Of a stretch of 64,000 nucleotides of DNA, positions 7,986 to 15,980 are shown piece after piece; the first letter of the stretch is position 1; each line of letters opens with the position of its first letter. The notes below the pieces were generated by a model, which worked only from the letters and a program-made list of their open reading frames with translations, did not search any database and was not told where the DNA came from. This DNA comes from Mycolicibacter sp. MU0083 (GTDB taxonomy: Bacteria > Actinomycetota > Actinomycetes > Mycobacteriales > Mycobacteriaceae): positions 4,092,001 through 4,156,000 of the forward strand of contig NZ_OY726394.1 of NCBI RefSeq assembly GCF_963378075.1. Direction: 5' to 3'. Position numbers and translations under genes: made by a program.

Positions 7986-8636
7986 ATGCAGAAGTCCGGA
8001 TTTCGCCAGGTCGGGCGTCCCCGGGGGCCCCGGTCGGGCCTGACCCGGGAACGCATCGTGGCGGCCGCCGGGGGGATCTTCGGCGAGCTCGGCTACCACG
8101 CGACCACCTTCCAGGCGATAGCGGAACGCGCACAGTTGACCCGCCCGGCGATCAACCACTACTTCCCCCGCAAAGACCTGCTCTACCAGGCGGTCCTGGC
8201 GCAGACCTGGGCGTTGTTCGACGGTGCGGTCGAGCGGGCGCGTTCGGAGACCACCCTGATCGGGCAGTTGTCGTCGGTGATCCTGTCCTTCGCGCAGCTC
8301 GGCGAGGAGAACCGCACCGCGGCGGCCTTCGCGGTGACCGCGGTGCTCGACGCCCAGCGCGACCCGGAACTGCGGGAGCTGGTCGGCGACCTACAGGCAC
8401 CCACCCGCCAGTTCCTGTCCGGTGTGCTCGGCAACGCCGTCGACCGAGGCGAGTTGGTCACCGAGGCGGGGATCGATGAGCTGACCGAGACGGTCCTGGC
8501 GGTGTTCTGGGGTATCGGCTTCTACGTGTCACTGGTGGACAGCCAGGACGCCTCGGCGCGCGTGATCGCCAACGTGCAGGCCCTGCTGTCTCAGCAACTC
8601 TGGCAATTGCGTCAGCCGGCCGACGGCAACGGTTAA
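7986..8636 (+). CDS. TetR-family transcriptional regulator (Rv0144-like)
   Basis: 216 residues. The helix-turn-helix runs LTRERIVAAAGGIFGELGY, ATTFQAIAERAQLTRPAINHYF. The C-terminal part is helical with an AVTAVLDAQRDPELRELV segment common in mycobacterial TetR proteins next to class I methyltransferase genes. It lies 79 bp upstream of such a methyltransferase in the same orientation, the Rv0144-Rv0145 arrangement. Likely a local repressor; ligand unknown. Confidence 0.9.
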   Translation: MQKSGFRQVGRPRGPRSGLTRERIVAAAGGIFGELGYHATTFQAIAERAQLTRPAINHYFPRKDLLYQAVLAQTWALFDGAVERARSETTLIGQLSSVILSFAQLGEENRTAAAFAVTAVLDAQRDPELRELVGDLQAPTRQFLSGVLGNAVDRGELVTEAGIDELTETVLAVFWGIGFYVSLVDSQDASARVIANVQALLSQQLWQLRQPADGNG

Positions 8637-8715
8637 TAGACCGGCTAACTTTCGTCGCTAGCATGGTCGGCGACCCCGGGGTACGACCCGGGCCGCAACC
8701 AAGCGAGGTAACCCG

Positions 8716-9654
8716 ATGAGTGCACTGCGTACCGACGACGACACCTGGGACATCGCCACCAGCGTGGGCTCGACCGCGGTGATGGTGGCCGCGGCGCGCG
8801 CGGCCGAGACCGCCGGGCAGGACCCGCTGATCTCCGACCCGTACGCCCACCTCCTGGTCGCCGACGCCGGTACCGGGATCTGGGAGACGCTGCTCGACGG
8901 CAGCCTGGTCGACAAGGTGGCCGCCATCGACCCGGAGATCGCCGCGGTGTACCACCACATGCGCAACTATCAGGCGGTCCGGACCCACTTCTTCGACGCC
9001 TTCTTCGCCGACGCCACCGCGGCCGGGATCCGGCAGGTGGTGATCCTGGCATCCGGGCTGGACTCGCGGGCCTACCGGCTGGACTGGCCGGCCGGCACCA
9101 CGGTCTACGAGATCGACCAGCCGAAGGTCCTCGAATACAAGGAGCGGGTGCTGTCCGCGGCCGGTGTGACGCCGTCGGCGCAGCGCCGGACGGTCGCCAT
9201 CGACCTGCGGCAGGACTGGCCCACCGCGTTGACCGCGGCCGGCTTCGACCCGGCGGCACCCACCGCGTGGCTGGCCGAGGGGCTGTTGATGTATCTGCCC
9301 GCCGACGCCCAGGACCGGTTGTTCGAACAGATCACCGCCCTGAGTGCGCCCGGCAGCCGAATCGCGGCGGAGACCGCCGGCAACCACCGTTCCGACGAGC
9401 GCCGCGAGCAACTGTCCGAGCGGTTCAAGAAGATCGCCGACACCATCGGCGTGGCGCAGAGCGTGGACATCCAGGACCTGATCTACGCCGACGAGGATCG
9501 CGCGCCGGTGCGGGAGTGGCTCGACGGGCACGGCTGGCGGGCCGCGGCCCAGCCCGCCGCCGCCGAGATGCGCCGGCTGAACCGTTGGGTGGAGGTGCCC
9601 ATGGGTGACGACGCCGACGCCTTCTCGGACTTCGTCACCGCGGTGCGCGCCTGA
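8716..9654 (+). CDS. S-adenosylmethionine-dependent methyltransferase (Rv0145/Rv0146 family)
   Basis: 312 residues, the usual length of this mycobacterial family related to leucine carboxyl methyltransferases. Visible motifs: N-terminal DTWDIATSVGSTAVMVA, the ADPYAHLLV-like segment SDPYAHLLVADAG, SAM motif I VVILASGLDSRAYRL, VYEIDQPKVLEYK, and LAEGLLMYLP. Shine-Dalgarno GAGGTAA sits just upstream of ATG 8716. M. tuberculosis has many paralogues and two here; this genome keeps one copy. Substrate unknown. Confidence 0.9.
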   Translation: MSALRTDDDTWDIATSVGSTAVMVAAARAAETAGQDPLISDPYAHLLVADAGTGIWETLLDGSLVDKVAAIDPEIAAVYHHMRNYQAVRTHFFDAFFADATAAGIRQVVILASGLDSRAYRLDWPAGTTVYEIDQPKVLEYKERVLSAAGVTPSAQRRTVAIDLRQDWPTALTAAGFDPAAPTAWLAEGLLMYLPADAQDRLFEQITALSAPGSRIAAETAGNHRSDERREQLSERFKKIADTIGVAQSVDIQDLIYADEDRAPVREWLDGHGWRAAAQPAAAEMRRLNRWVEVPMGDDADAFSDFVTAVRA

Positions 9655-9739
9655 TCCCCCATACCCCGACCCGCCCTGGCGTCGCCGATTCACTCCCCGT
9701 ATACAGAGAAGGCCTGGATCGAATCGAGGAAGGAATCTG

Positions 9740-10603
9740 ATGTCCGGAGTGCAGGATCGTGTTGTCGTCGTCACCGGAGCCGGTGGAGGGTTGGGCCGTG
9801 AATACGCCCTGACCCTGGCCCGCGAGGGGGCCTGTGTGGTGGTCAACGATCTCGGTGGTGCCCGCGACGGCACCGGTGCCGGGCACAACATGGCCGACCA
9901 GGTGGTCAGCGAGATCAAGGAGGCCGGCGGCCGGGCCGTCGCCAACTACGACAGTGTCGCCGACGCCGACGGCGCGGCCAACATCGTCAAGACCGCGGTC
10001 GACGAGTTCGGCAAGATCGACGGCGTCGTCAGCAACGCCGGCATCCTGCGTGACGGCACCTTCCACAAGATGACGTCGGAGAACTGGGACGCCGTGCTGC
10101 AGGTGCACCTCTACGGGGGCTACAACGTGGTGCGGGCGGCGTGGACGCACTTCCGCGAGCAGGGCTACGGCCGCGTGGTCGTGGCCACCTCCACCAGCGG
10201 GCTGTTCGGCAACTTCGGCCAGGCCAACTACGGCGCGGCCAAGCTCGGCCTGGTCGGCCTGATCAACACGCTGGCCATCGAGGGCGCCAAGTACAACATC
10301 AAGGCCAACGCCATCGCCCCGATCGCCGCGACCCGGATGACCGAGGACATCCTCCCGCCGGAGGTGCTGGCCAAGCTCAAGCCCGAGTACGTCGCGCCGG
10401 TGGTCGCCTACCTGTGCACCGAAGAGGTCGCCGAGACCGGCTCGGTGTTCATCGCCGGCGGCGGCAAGGTGCAGCGCGCGGCGCTGTTCGAGAACGCCGG
10501 CGCGGTCTTCGAGAACCCGCCGTCGGTCGACGAGATCGCCGCGCAGTGGTCGACCATCGCCGACCTGTCGGCGGCCAAGGCCGCGAACTTCTCGCTGCAG
10601 TAA
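9740..10603 (+). CDS. Short-chain dehydrogenase (Rv0148-like, HSD17B4/MFE2-type)
   Basis: 287 residues from ATG 9740, which has AGGAAGGA upstream; the longer open frame is not coding. The NAD-binding motif is TGAGGGLGREYAL, then NDLGG, NNAG-type motif SNAGILRD, and YGAAKLGLVGL with catalytic Tyr and Lys. The sequence resembles the 3-hydroxyacyl-CoA dehydrogenase unit of peroxisomal multifunctional enzymes, suggesting beta-oxidation of fatty or sterol-derived acyl-CoAs. The aldehyde dehydrogenase Rv0147, which precedes it in M. tuberculosis, is missing. Confidence 0.9.
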   Translation: MSGVQDRVVVVTGAGGGLGREYALTLAREGACVVVNDLGGARDGTGAGHNMADQVVSEIKEAGGRAVANYDSVADADGAANIVKTAVDEFGKIDGVVSNAGILRDGTFHKMTSENWDAVLQVHLYGGYNVVRAAWTHFREQGYGRVVVATSTSGLFGNFGQANYGAAKLGLVGLINTLAIEGAKYNIKANAIAPIAATRMTEDILPPEVLAKLKPEYVAPVVAYLCTEEVAETGSVFIAGGGKVQRAALFENAGAVFENPPSVDEIAAQWSTIADLSAAKAANFSLQ

Positions 10604-10651
10604 CCCGGCCGAGCCGGTTGTCGTGCCGGGTCACCGGCGCCGGCCGGGCGG

Positions 10652-11473
10652 TCAGCGCAGCAGCGCGTTGCGCAGTCCGTCCAGGTCGGCGTCGGTGACC
10701 CCGGCGGCCGCCAGGAAGGCGTCGAACGAACCGAAGTTCTGCTGGATGGAGCGGTCGGCGGCGTCGAGGTAATCCGGCCGCACCCCCAGCACCTCGTCCG
10801 AGAGCCGGGCCTCGGTGAAGGTCAGCACCTCGGGCGTGATCTCGGCCTCCGGCCGCGACCGGACCATCTCCATGATCCGGTCGCGCAGCACCGGCACCGC
10901 GGCGTTGCTGCGCAGATAGTCGGCGACGATCGCATCGCGGTCCACCCCGGCCGCCTGCAGCACCACCGAGACGACGAAACCGGTCCGGTCCTTGCCCGCG
11001 AAGCAGTGCGCCAGCACCGGCCGGCCGGTCGCCAGCAGCGACACCACCGTCTGCACCGCGCGACGCGACCCCGCCAGGGTGGGGAAACGCTCGTACTCCT
11101 CGAGCATGAAACGTGCGGCCACATCGGCGGCCGAGTCCTCGTCGGGCTTCTCCGCCATCATGTTGCGGAACGCGTCTTCGTGCGGCGCCGCGCCGTCGGG
11201 GTCGGGGTCGTGGTCACCGGCCAGGTCGGGGAAGGGCAGCAGGTGGATTCCGACGCCCTCGGGCACCAGGCCCGGCCCGCGGCGGGTGACCTCTCGGGGC
11301 GAGCGCAGGTCTGCCACATCGGCCACCCCGAGGCTGCGCAACACCTCGCGGCCCCGGTCCTCGAGTCGGCTCAGTTCACTGGAGCGAAACAGGCGGCCCG
11401 GACGCAATGCGCCGGCGGTCTCCGACACGTCGCGAAAATTCCACGCCCCGGGCAGATTCGGCTGGGAGGTCAC
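10652..11473 (-). CDS. ptpB: Protein-tyrosine/phosphoinositide phosphatase PtpB
   Basis: About 273 residues. The active-site loop HCFAGKDRTGF provides Cys-x5-Arg, and the Lys and Asp that distinguish the PtpB lipid-phosphatase class are present. The N-terminal LPGAWNFRDV, ALRPGRLFRSSELSRL segment matches the known M. tuberculosis PtpB (Rv0153c). An ATG lies 16 codons further upstream (11521), but the family start fits GTG at 11473 just before the LPGAWNFRD motif. In pathogens the protein is secreted and dephosphorylates host targets; whether it is exported here cannot be told. Confidence 0.9.
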   Translation of the reverse strand: MTSQPNLPGAWNFRDVSETAGALRPGRLFRSSELSRLEDRGREVLRSLGVADVADLRSPREVTRRGPGLVPEGVGIHLLPFPDLAGDHDPDPDGAAPHEDAFRNMMAEKPDEDSAADVAARFMLEEYERFPTLAGSRRAVQTVVSLLATGRPVLAHCFAGKDRTGFVVSVVLQAAGVDRDAIVADYLRSNAAVPVLRDRIMEMVRSRPEAEITPEVLTFTEARLSDEVLGVRPDYLDAADRSIQQNFGSFDAFLAAAGVTDADLDGLRNALLR

Positions 11474-11519
11474 CCGGCCACGATAGGGCACCGCGCCGGC
11501 GGCGTCGTCGCGCAGACGC

Positions 11520-11550
11520 AAAAACCCCCGATCCGCGCTGGGATCGGGGG
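11520..11550 (-). terminator. Intrinsic terminator
   Basis: CCCCCGATCC (11525-11534) and GGATCGGGGG (11541-11550) form a perfect 10-bp stem with a 6-nt loop. On the minus strand it is followed by five T residues (complement of 11520-11524). It ends the small gene at 11571-11714 and shields ptpB. Confidence 0.85.
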
Positions 11551-11570
11551 TCGTGCGGTGTACCGGCGCC

Positions 11571-11714
11571 TTAGATCGGCGGGTAGTTCTGCGGGGGGTA
11601 ACCGCCGCCGCCGTCGACGCCGCGCAGACCCCAGGTCAGGTACTTGAAGAAGAACTCGGCTTCGTCGCTCATCTCGTAATCCGGATTCGGATCGTAACCG
11701 TAACCAGGACCCAT
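11571..11714 (-). CDS. Small acidic Tyr/Gly/Pro-rich protein, 47 aa, unknown
   Basis: Reads MGPGYGYDPNPDYEMSDEAE, then FFFKYLTWGLRGVDGGGG and a YPPQNYPPI tail; TAA at 11573-11571. The ATG (11714) has AAGGGG upstream, and a textbook intrinsic terminator begins 20 bp after the stop, so it looks like a stand-alone gene. Codon choice is normal for the window. An aromatic, amphipathic core FFFKYLTWGL is flanked by Tyr/Pro-rich ends. I do not recognise a family; a cell-envelope or regulatory micropeptide is possible. Confidence 0.65.
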   Translation of the reverse strand: MGPGYGYDPNPDYEMSDEAEFFFKYLTWGLRGVDGGGGYPPQNYPPI

Positions 11715-11845
11715 GTCGTCATCCCCTTAGCTTGGATCCGCCCAGTTTAGTCCGCTCGTCAACGTCGGGACACCGGACTGCATAGAATCCTTCCAACCAG
11801 TTGATTGACGCGCCGTTAACGCGGCCGGCCGGATAGCGAGTGAAC

Positions 11846-12493
11846 ATGGCAAACGGCAAGGCTACGCCGGGGGCATCCACCCAGGGTCCCTCCCGTCGCG
11901 AGGAGCTGCTTGCGGTCGCCACCAAGTTGTTCGCCGCCCGCGGCTACCACGGCACCCGGATGGACGACGTCGCCGACGTGGTGGGGCTGAACAAGGCAAC
12001 CGTCTACCACTACTACGCCAGTAAGTCGCTGATCCTCTACGACATCTACCAGGGCGCGGCGGAACGCACCCTGGCCGCGGTCCACGACGACCCGTCCTGG
12101 ACCGCACGCGAGGCGCTGTACCAGTACACCGTGCGGCTACTGGACCAGATCGCGGTCAATCCCGAGGGCGCGGCGGTCTACTTCCAGGAGCAGCCCTACA
12201 TCACCGAGTGGTTCACCGAGGAGCAGGTCGCCGAGATCCGCGAGAAGGAAGCCCAGGTCTACGAGCACGTGCACGGCCTGATCGACCGCGGGATCGCCAG
12301 CGGCGAGTTCTACCCGTGCGATTCGCACGTGCTGGCGCTCGGCTACATCGGCATGACGCTGGGCGCCTACCGCTGGTTGCGGCCCAGTGGCCGGCGCAGC
12401 GCCAAGGAGATCGCCGCGGAGTTCAGCACGGCGCTGCTGCGCGGGCTGATCCGCGACGAGAAGATCCGGGTCGAGTCGCCGCTCGGCGACTAG
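11846..12493 (+). CDS. TetR-family transcriptional regulator (KstR2/FadR-like architecture)
   Basis: About 215 residues from ATG 11846 (GTG 11840 also possible). The helix-turn-helix RREELLAVATKLFAARGY, TRMDDVADVVGLNKATVYHYY, SKSLILYDIY resembles acyl-CoA-responsive TetR proteins. The ligand domain has FQEQPYITEWFTEEQVAEIREKEAQVYEHV, a layout seen in fatty-acid or sterol regulators. It is convergent with serS (4 bp overlap) and divergent from the 47-aa gene. CGTTAACG (11814-11821), a perfect 8-bp palindrome 24 bp before the start, is a possible operator core. Ligand unproven. Confidence 0.88.
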   Translation: MANGKATPGASTQGPSRREELLAVATKLFAARGYHGTRMDDVADVVGLNKATVYHYYASKSLILYDIYQGAAERTLAAVHDDPSWTAREALYQYTVRLLDQIAVNPEGAAVYFQEQPYITEWFTEEQVAEIREKEAQVYEHVHGLIDRGIASGEFYPCDSHVLALGYIGMTLGAYRWLRPSGRRSAKEIAAEFSTALLRGLIRDEKIRVESPLGD

Positions 12494-13749
12494 CGCGTCG
12501 GCTCCAGCACCTCGACCCCGACGTAGGGCACCAGCGCCTGCGGCACCCGCACGCTGCCGTCGGGCTGCTGGTGGTTCTCCAGGATCGCCACCAGCCAGCG
12601 GGTGGTCGCCAGCGTGCCGTTCAGCGTCGCGGCGGTCTGCGGTCGGCCGTTCTCGTCGCGGTAGCGGGTCGACAGTCGGCGGGCCTGGAAAGTGGTGCAG
12701 TTCGACGTCGAGGTCAGCTCCCGGTAGGTGGCCTGGGACGGCACCCACGCCTCGCAGTCGAACTTGCGCGCCGCCGAGGACCCGAGATCGCCTGCGGCGA
12801 CGTCGATCACCCGATACGGCACCTCGATGTGGGCCAGCATCTCGCGCTGCCAGCCGAGCAGCCGTTGGTGTTCGGCCTCGGCGTCCTCGGGCCGGCAGTA
12901 GACGAAGCCCTCCACCTTGTCGAACTGGTGCACCCGGATGATCCCGCGGGTGTCCTTGCCGTAGCTGCCGGCCTCCCGGCGGAAACACGACGACCAGCCG
13001 GCGTAGCGCAGCGGCCCGGCGGACAGGTCCAGGATCTCGTCGGAGTGGTAGCCCGCCAGCGGCACCTCGGAGGTCCCCACCAGGTAGAGGTCGTCGGCTT
13101 CGAGGCGATAGATCTCGTCGGCGTGCGCCCCCAGAAAACCGGTGCCGGACATGACCTCGGGGCGGACCAGCGACGGGGTGATCATCGGGGTGAAGCCGTT
13201 GTCGACGGCCACCCGCACCGCCAGCTGCAGCAGGCCCAGCTGCAGCAGTGCGCCGCGGCCGGTCAGGAAGTAGAACCGCGAGCCGGAGACCTTGGCACCG
13301 CGGCCCATGTCGATCAGGCCCAGCGCTTCGCCGAGTTCCAGGTGGTCGCGCGGGTTCTCGATCGACGGCGGCTCACCCACCACGTCCAGCACCGCGTAAT
13401 CGTCCTCGCCGCCGGCGGGCACCCCGTCGATGACGACGTTGGCGATCGCCAGGTGCGCGGCGGTGAACGCCGTCTCGGCCTCGCCCTGGGCGGTCTCGGC
13501 GGCCTTGACCTGTTCGGCAAGCTCCTTGGCCTGCGCCAGCAGGGCGGGCCGCTCCTCGGGCGACGCCTTGCCCACCGACCGGCTGGCGGTCTTCTGGTCG
13601 GCCCGCAAGGTGTCGGCGGCCGCGATCGCGGCGCGGCGCGCGGTGTCGGCGGTGAGCAGGGCGTCCACCAGGGCCGGGTCCTCACCGCGGCTCACCTGGG
13701 AGCGGCGCACACGGTCGGGGTCTTCACGCAGCAGCTTCAGGTCGATCAC
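12490..13749 (-). CDS. serS: Seryl-tRNA synthetase
   Basis: 419 residues, the same length as Rv3834c. The N-terminal long coiled-coil arm (residues ~30-100, alternating Ala/Glu/Arg) binds the tRNA-Ser long variable arm. The class II core shows TSEVPLAGYH, motif 2 FRREAGSYGKDTRGIIRVHQF and motif 3 LNGTLATTRWLVAILEN. It charges tRNA-Ser (and the Sec tRNA if present). Start ATG 13749. The 5' side faces the septum-formation gene divergently across ~80 bp. Confidence 0.98.
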   Translation of the reverse strand: MIDLKLLREDPDRVRRSQVSRGEDPALVDALLTADTARRAAIAAADTLRADQKTASRSVGKASPEERPALLAQAKELAEQVKAAETAQGEAETAFTAAHLAIANVVIDGVPAGGEDDYAVLDVVGEPPSIENPRDHLELGEALGLIDMGRGAKVSGSRFYFLTGRGALLQLGLLQLAVRVAVDNGFTPMITPSLVRPEVMSGTGFLGAHADEIYRLEADDLYLVGTSEVPLAGYHSDEILDLSAGPLRYAGWSSCFRREAGSYGKDTRGIIRVHQFDKVEGFVYCRPEDAEAEHQRLLGWQREMLAHIEVPYRVIDVAAGDLGSSAARKFDCEAWVPSQATYRELTSTSNCTTFQARRLSTRYRDENGRPQTAATLNGTLATTRWLVAILENHQQPDGSVRVPQALVPYVGVEVLEPTR

Positions 13750-13831
13750 GGCAAAACCCTACAACCTGGCGGACGGCATCACTTTCGCATCATTTGTCAC
13801 GCGTCGAGGACTGCCTGTCAGAATGGACCCG

Positions 13832-14932
13832 ATGTCGAAGGCAGCCGACCAGCCGGATCCACCCGCCAAGCGGGTGTCGTTGCGACGCACGCTGCGGGCC
13901 ACCTCCACGCGCCGCACGCTGTTGCTGACCGCGCTGGGCGGCCTGCTGATCGCCGGTCTGGTGACCGTCGCACCGCTGCTCGACGAGGGCCCGGCCGCCC
14001 TGCTGAGCCACCTGGGCGCCGAACCGGTGGCGGTGGCCGGCGGCAAAGCGGCGGCCCCGGCACTGGGGCTGGGCCCGGTCAAGGGCAACGAGGCGATCGA
14101 CCGCGCGCTGGCCGGCGACTGCCTGAACTGGCCGGACGACGACCTGGACGGGGCCACGGTGGTCGGCTGCGCCGAGGAGCACAAGTTCGAGGTCGCCGGC
14201 CCGGTGGACATGAACATGTTCCCGGGATCCGAGTACGGGCCCGACGCCCCGCCGCCGTCGACCGCCCGCATCGAGCAGATCACCCAGGAGCAGTGCGAGT
14301 CCTCGGTCCGCCGCTACCTGGGGCCCAAGTTCGACCCGCACAGCAAGTTCGTCGCCAGCATGCTGTGGGCCGGCGACCGGGCGTGGCGCCTGCACGGCGA
14401 ACGGCGGATGCTCTGCGGCCTGCAACTGCCCGGCGAGGGCGGCCGACAGGCCGCGTTCACCGGCAAAGTCGCCGACATCGACCAGTCCAAGGTCTGGCCG
14501 CCGGGCACCTGCCTGGGCATCGACCCGGCCACCAATCAGCCCAACGACGTCCCGGTCGACTGCGCCGCACCGCACACCAAGGAGGTCACCGGCACGGTCA
14601 ACCTGGCCGAGCGGTTCCCCGACGTGCTGCCGCCCGAGCCCGAGCAGGACGCCTACATCAAGGACACTTGCACCCGGCTCACCGACGAATACCTCGACCC
14701 GGTGCAGTTGCGCGACACCACGCTGACCCTGACCTACGCCACCCTGTCGCTGCCCAGCTGGTCGGCGGGGAGCCGCGAGGTGGCGTGCAGCGTGGGTGCC
14801 GCGCTGGGCAACGGCGGCTGGGCGGCACTGCTCAACAGCGCCCGCGGCCCGCTGCTGATCAACGGCCAGCCACCCGTCCCGCCGCCCTCGATCCCCGCGG
14901 AACGGCTGAACCAACTGCCGCAGCCACGGTGA
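13832..14932 (+). CDS. Membrane-anchored septum-formation family protein (Rv3835-like)
   Basis: 366 residues from ATG 13832 (ATG 13823 adds three). A basic N-terminus precedes one transmembrane helix (residues ~28-47, TLLLTALGGLLIAGLVTVAP); the rest is extracytoplasmic. Two repeats with paired Cys (around GDCLNWPDDD/VVGCAEEHKFEV and PGTCLGID/VDCAAPHTKEV) fit the Septum_form domain found in actinobacterial cell-division loci. It is shorter at the N-terminus than Rv3835 (449 aa in memory). Its stop overlaps the GTG of the metallopeptidase gene, implying coupling. Confidence 0.8.
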   Translation: MSKAADQPDPPAKRVSLRRTLRATSTRRTLLLTALGGLLIAGLVTVAPLLDEGPAALLSHLGAEPVAVAGGKAAAPALGLGPVKGNEAIDRALAGDCLNWPDDDLDGATVVGCAEEHKFEVAGPVDMNMFPGSEYGPDAPPPSTARIEQITQEQCESSVRRYLGPKFDPHSKFVASMLWAGDRAWRLHGERRMLCGLQLPGEGGRQAAFTGKVADIDQSKVWPPGTCLGIDPATNQPNDVPVDCAAPHTKEVTGTVNLAERFPDVLPPEPEQDAYIKDTCTRLTDEYLDPVQLRDTTLTLTYATLSLPSWSAGSREVACSVGAALGNGGWAALLNSARGPLLINGQPPVPPPSIPAERLNQLPQPR

Positions 14933-15279
14933 GCGTCGAGATGGACCCGCGCCGGTTCGACGAACTCGTCGCCGACGCGCTGGACCTGATCCCGGCCGAG
15001 CTGGCCGCCGCCTTCGACAACGTCGTCATCCTGGTGGAGGACCGCAACGCCGAGGAACCGGATCTGCTGGGCCTCTACGAGGGCATCGCGCTGACCGAAC
15101 GCGATTCGAGCTACGCCGGGTCGTTGCCCGACACCATCACCATCTACCGGCGGGCGCTGTTGGAGATGTGCGAATCCGAGGAAGAAGTCGTCGACGAGGT
15201 CCGGATCACGGTGATCCACGAGATCGCCCACCACTTCGGTATCGACGACGACCGGTTGCACGAACTGGGCTGGGGCTGA
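14929..15279 (+). CDS. Small zincin-like metallopeptidase (Rv3836-like)
   Basis: 116 residues from GTG 14929, or 112 from ATG 14941; GTG is preferred because it overlaps the previous stop. The zinc motif HEIAHHFGIDDDRLHELG (HExxH...) near residues 97-114 and the acidic N-terminal helix define the MMP/DUF1025 family of minimal metallopeptidases. No signal peptide, so cytoplasmic. Co-transcription with the septum-formation gene is conserved in mycobacteria; the substrate is unknown. Confidence 0.85.
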   Translation: MSVEMDPRRFDELVADALDLIPAELAAAFDNVVILVEDRNAEEPDLLGLYEGIALTERDSSYAGSLPDTITIYRRALLEMCESEEEVVDEVRITVIHEIAHHFGIDDDRLHELGWG

Positions 15280-15284
15280 CCGCC

Positions 15285-15980
15285 CTACCCCATCGGGTCG
15301 GTGTCGGAGCGCAGCGCGTCCCCGACCGGGTCCGCATCGGGCTCGGGATAGAACGGCGGGGTCAGCGCGCCCCACTGCACGCAGCTCCAGCGCCCATCGG
15401 TGATCGGGGCGAGCACCACCGCGGTGGCGTTCTCCAGGTGGTTGTCCAGCACGAACCCGCCGTCCACGCCGGCCAGCGTCGCCGCGGCCAGCCGGATCGC
15501 CGCGCCGTGGCTTACCACGACGATGTCGCCGGTCCAGTCGTCGTCGTCGAGGTAGCGCATCCGCAGGTCGGTCACCACCGGCAGGTACCGGTCCAGCACC
15601 TGTTCGGCCGACTCCCCGCCGGGCAGCGCGATCCCCGGTTCGCCGCAGTGCCAGCGCTTGTAGGTCTCGTTGAATTCGGCGATCGCGTCGTCGTCGCTGC
15701 GATTCTCCAGCGCGCCGGCCTGCACCTCGTGGATGCCGTCGAGCGCGCGGGCGGTCACGCCGAGCCGGCCGCTGATCTCGGCGGCGGTCTGCACCGCCCG
15801 GGTGGCGATCGAGTGGGCGATCAGCATCGGGCGGTGGACGCCCGCGGTCGAGGTCGCGAACGCCCGCGCCTGGTCGCGCCCCAGCGGTGTCAGCTCGGAT
15901 CCCGGCGGGCGGGTGTCGAGGCGGCGGGCGACGTTGCCGACGGACTGGCCGTGCCGCAGCAGGATCAACCGTCCACTCAT
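15285..15980 (-). CDS. Histidine phosphatase superfamily protein (Rv3837c-like)
   Basis: 231 residues. The catalytic motif LILLRHGQSVGNVARR is at residues 5-20 with the nucleophilic His in RHG, and VVVSHGAAIRLAA supplies the second His. The insert GGESAEQVLDRYLP is usual for phosphoglycerate-mutase-like phosphatases. Its ATG overlaps the stop of pheA by 4 bp, so the two are co-translated. Actual substrate unknown; a true glycolytic mutase role is unlikely. Confidence 0.88.
   Translation of the reverse strand: MSGRLILLRHGQSVGNVARRLDTRPPGSELTPLGRDQARAFATSTAGVHRPMLIAHSIATRAVQTAAEISGRLGVTARALDGIHEVQAGALENRSDDDAIAEFNETYKRWHCGEPGIALPGGESAEQVLDRYLPVVTDLRMRYLDDDDWTGDIVVVSHGAAIRLAAATLAGVDGGFVLDNHLENATAVVLAPITDGRWSCVQWGALTPPFYPEPDADPVGDALRSDTDPMG

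Noticed and set aside
10604..10651. GC-rich repeats CCCGGCCG/CGGCCGGG between the SDR gene and ptpB as a terminator
   Set aside because: Pairing is possible, but such CCGG-rich arms arise easily at this GC content and no T-run follows on either strand.
12208..15279. 1023-codon open frame on the plus strand running across serS
   Set aside because: It lies antisense to serS and out of frame with the septum-formation gene. Its product is Arg/Gly/Ala/Pro-rich shadow sequence; only the last ~116 codons (metallopeptidase) are real.
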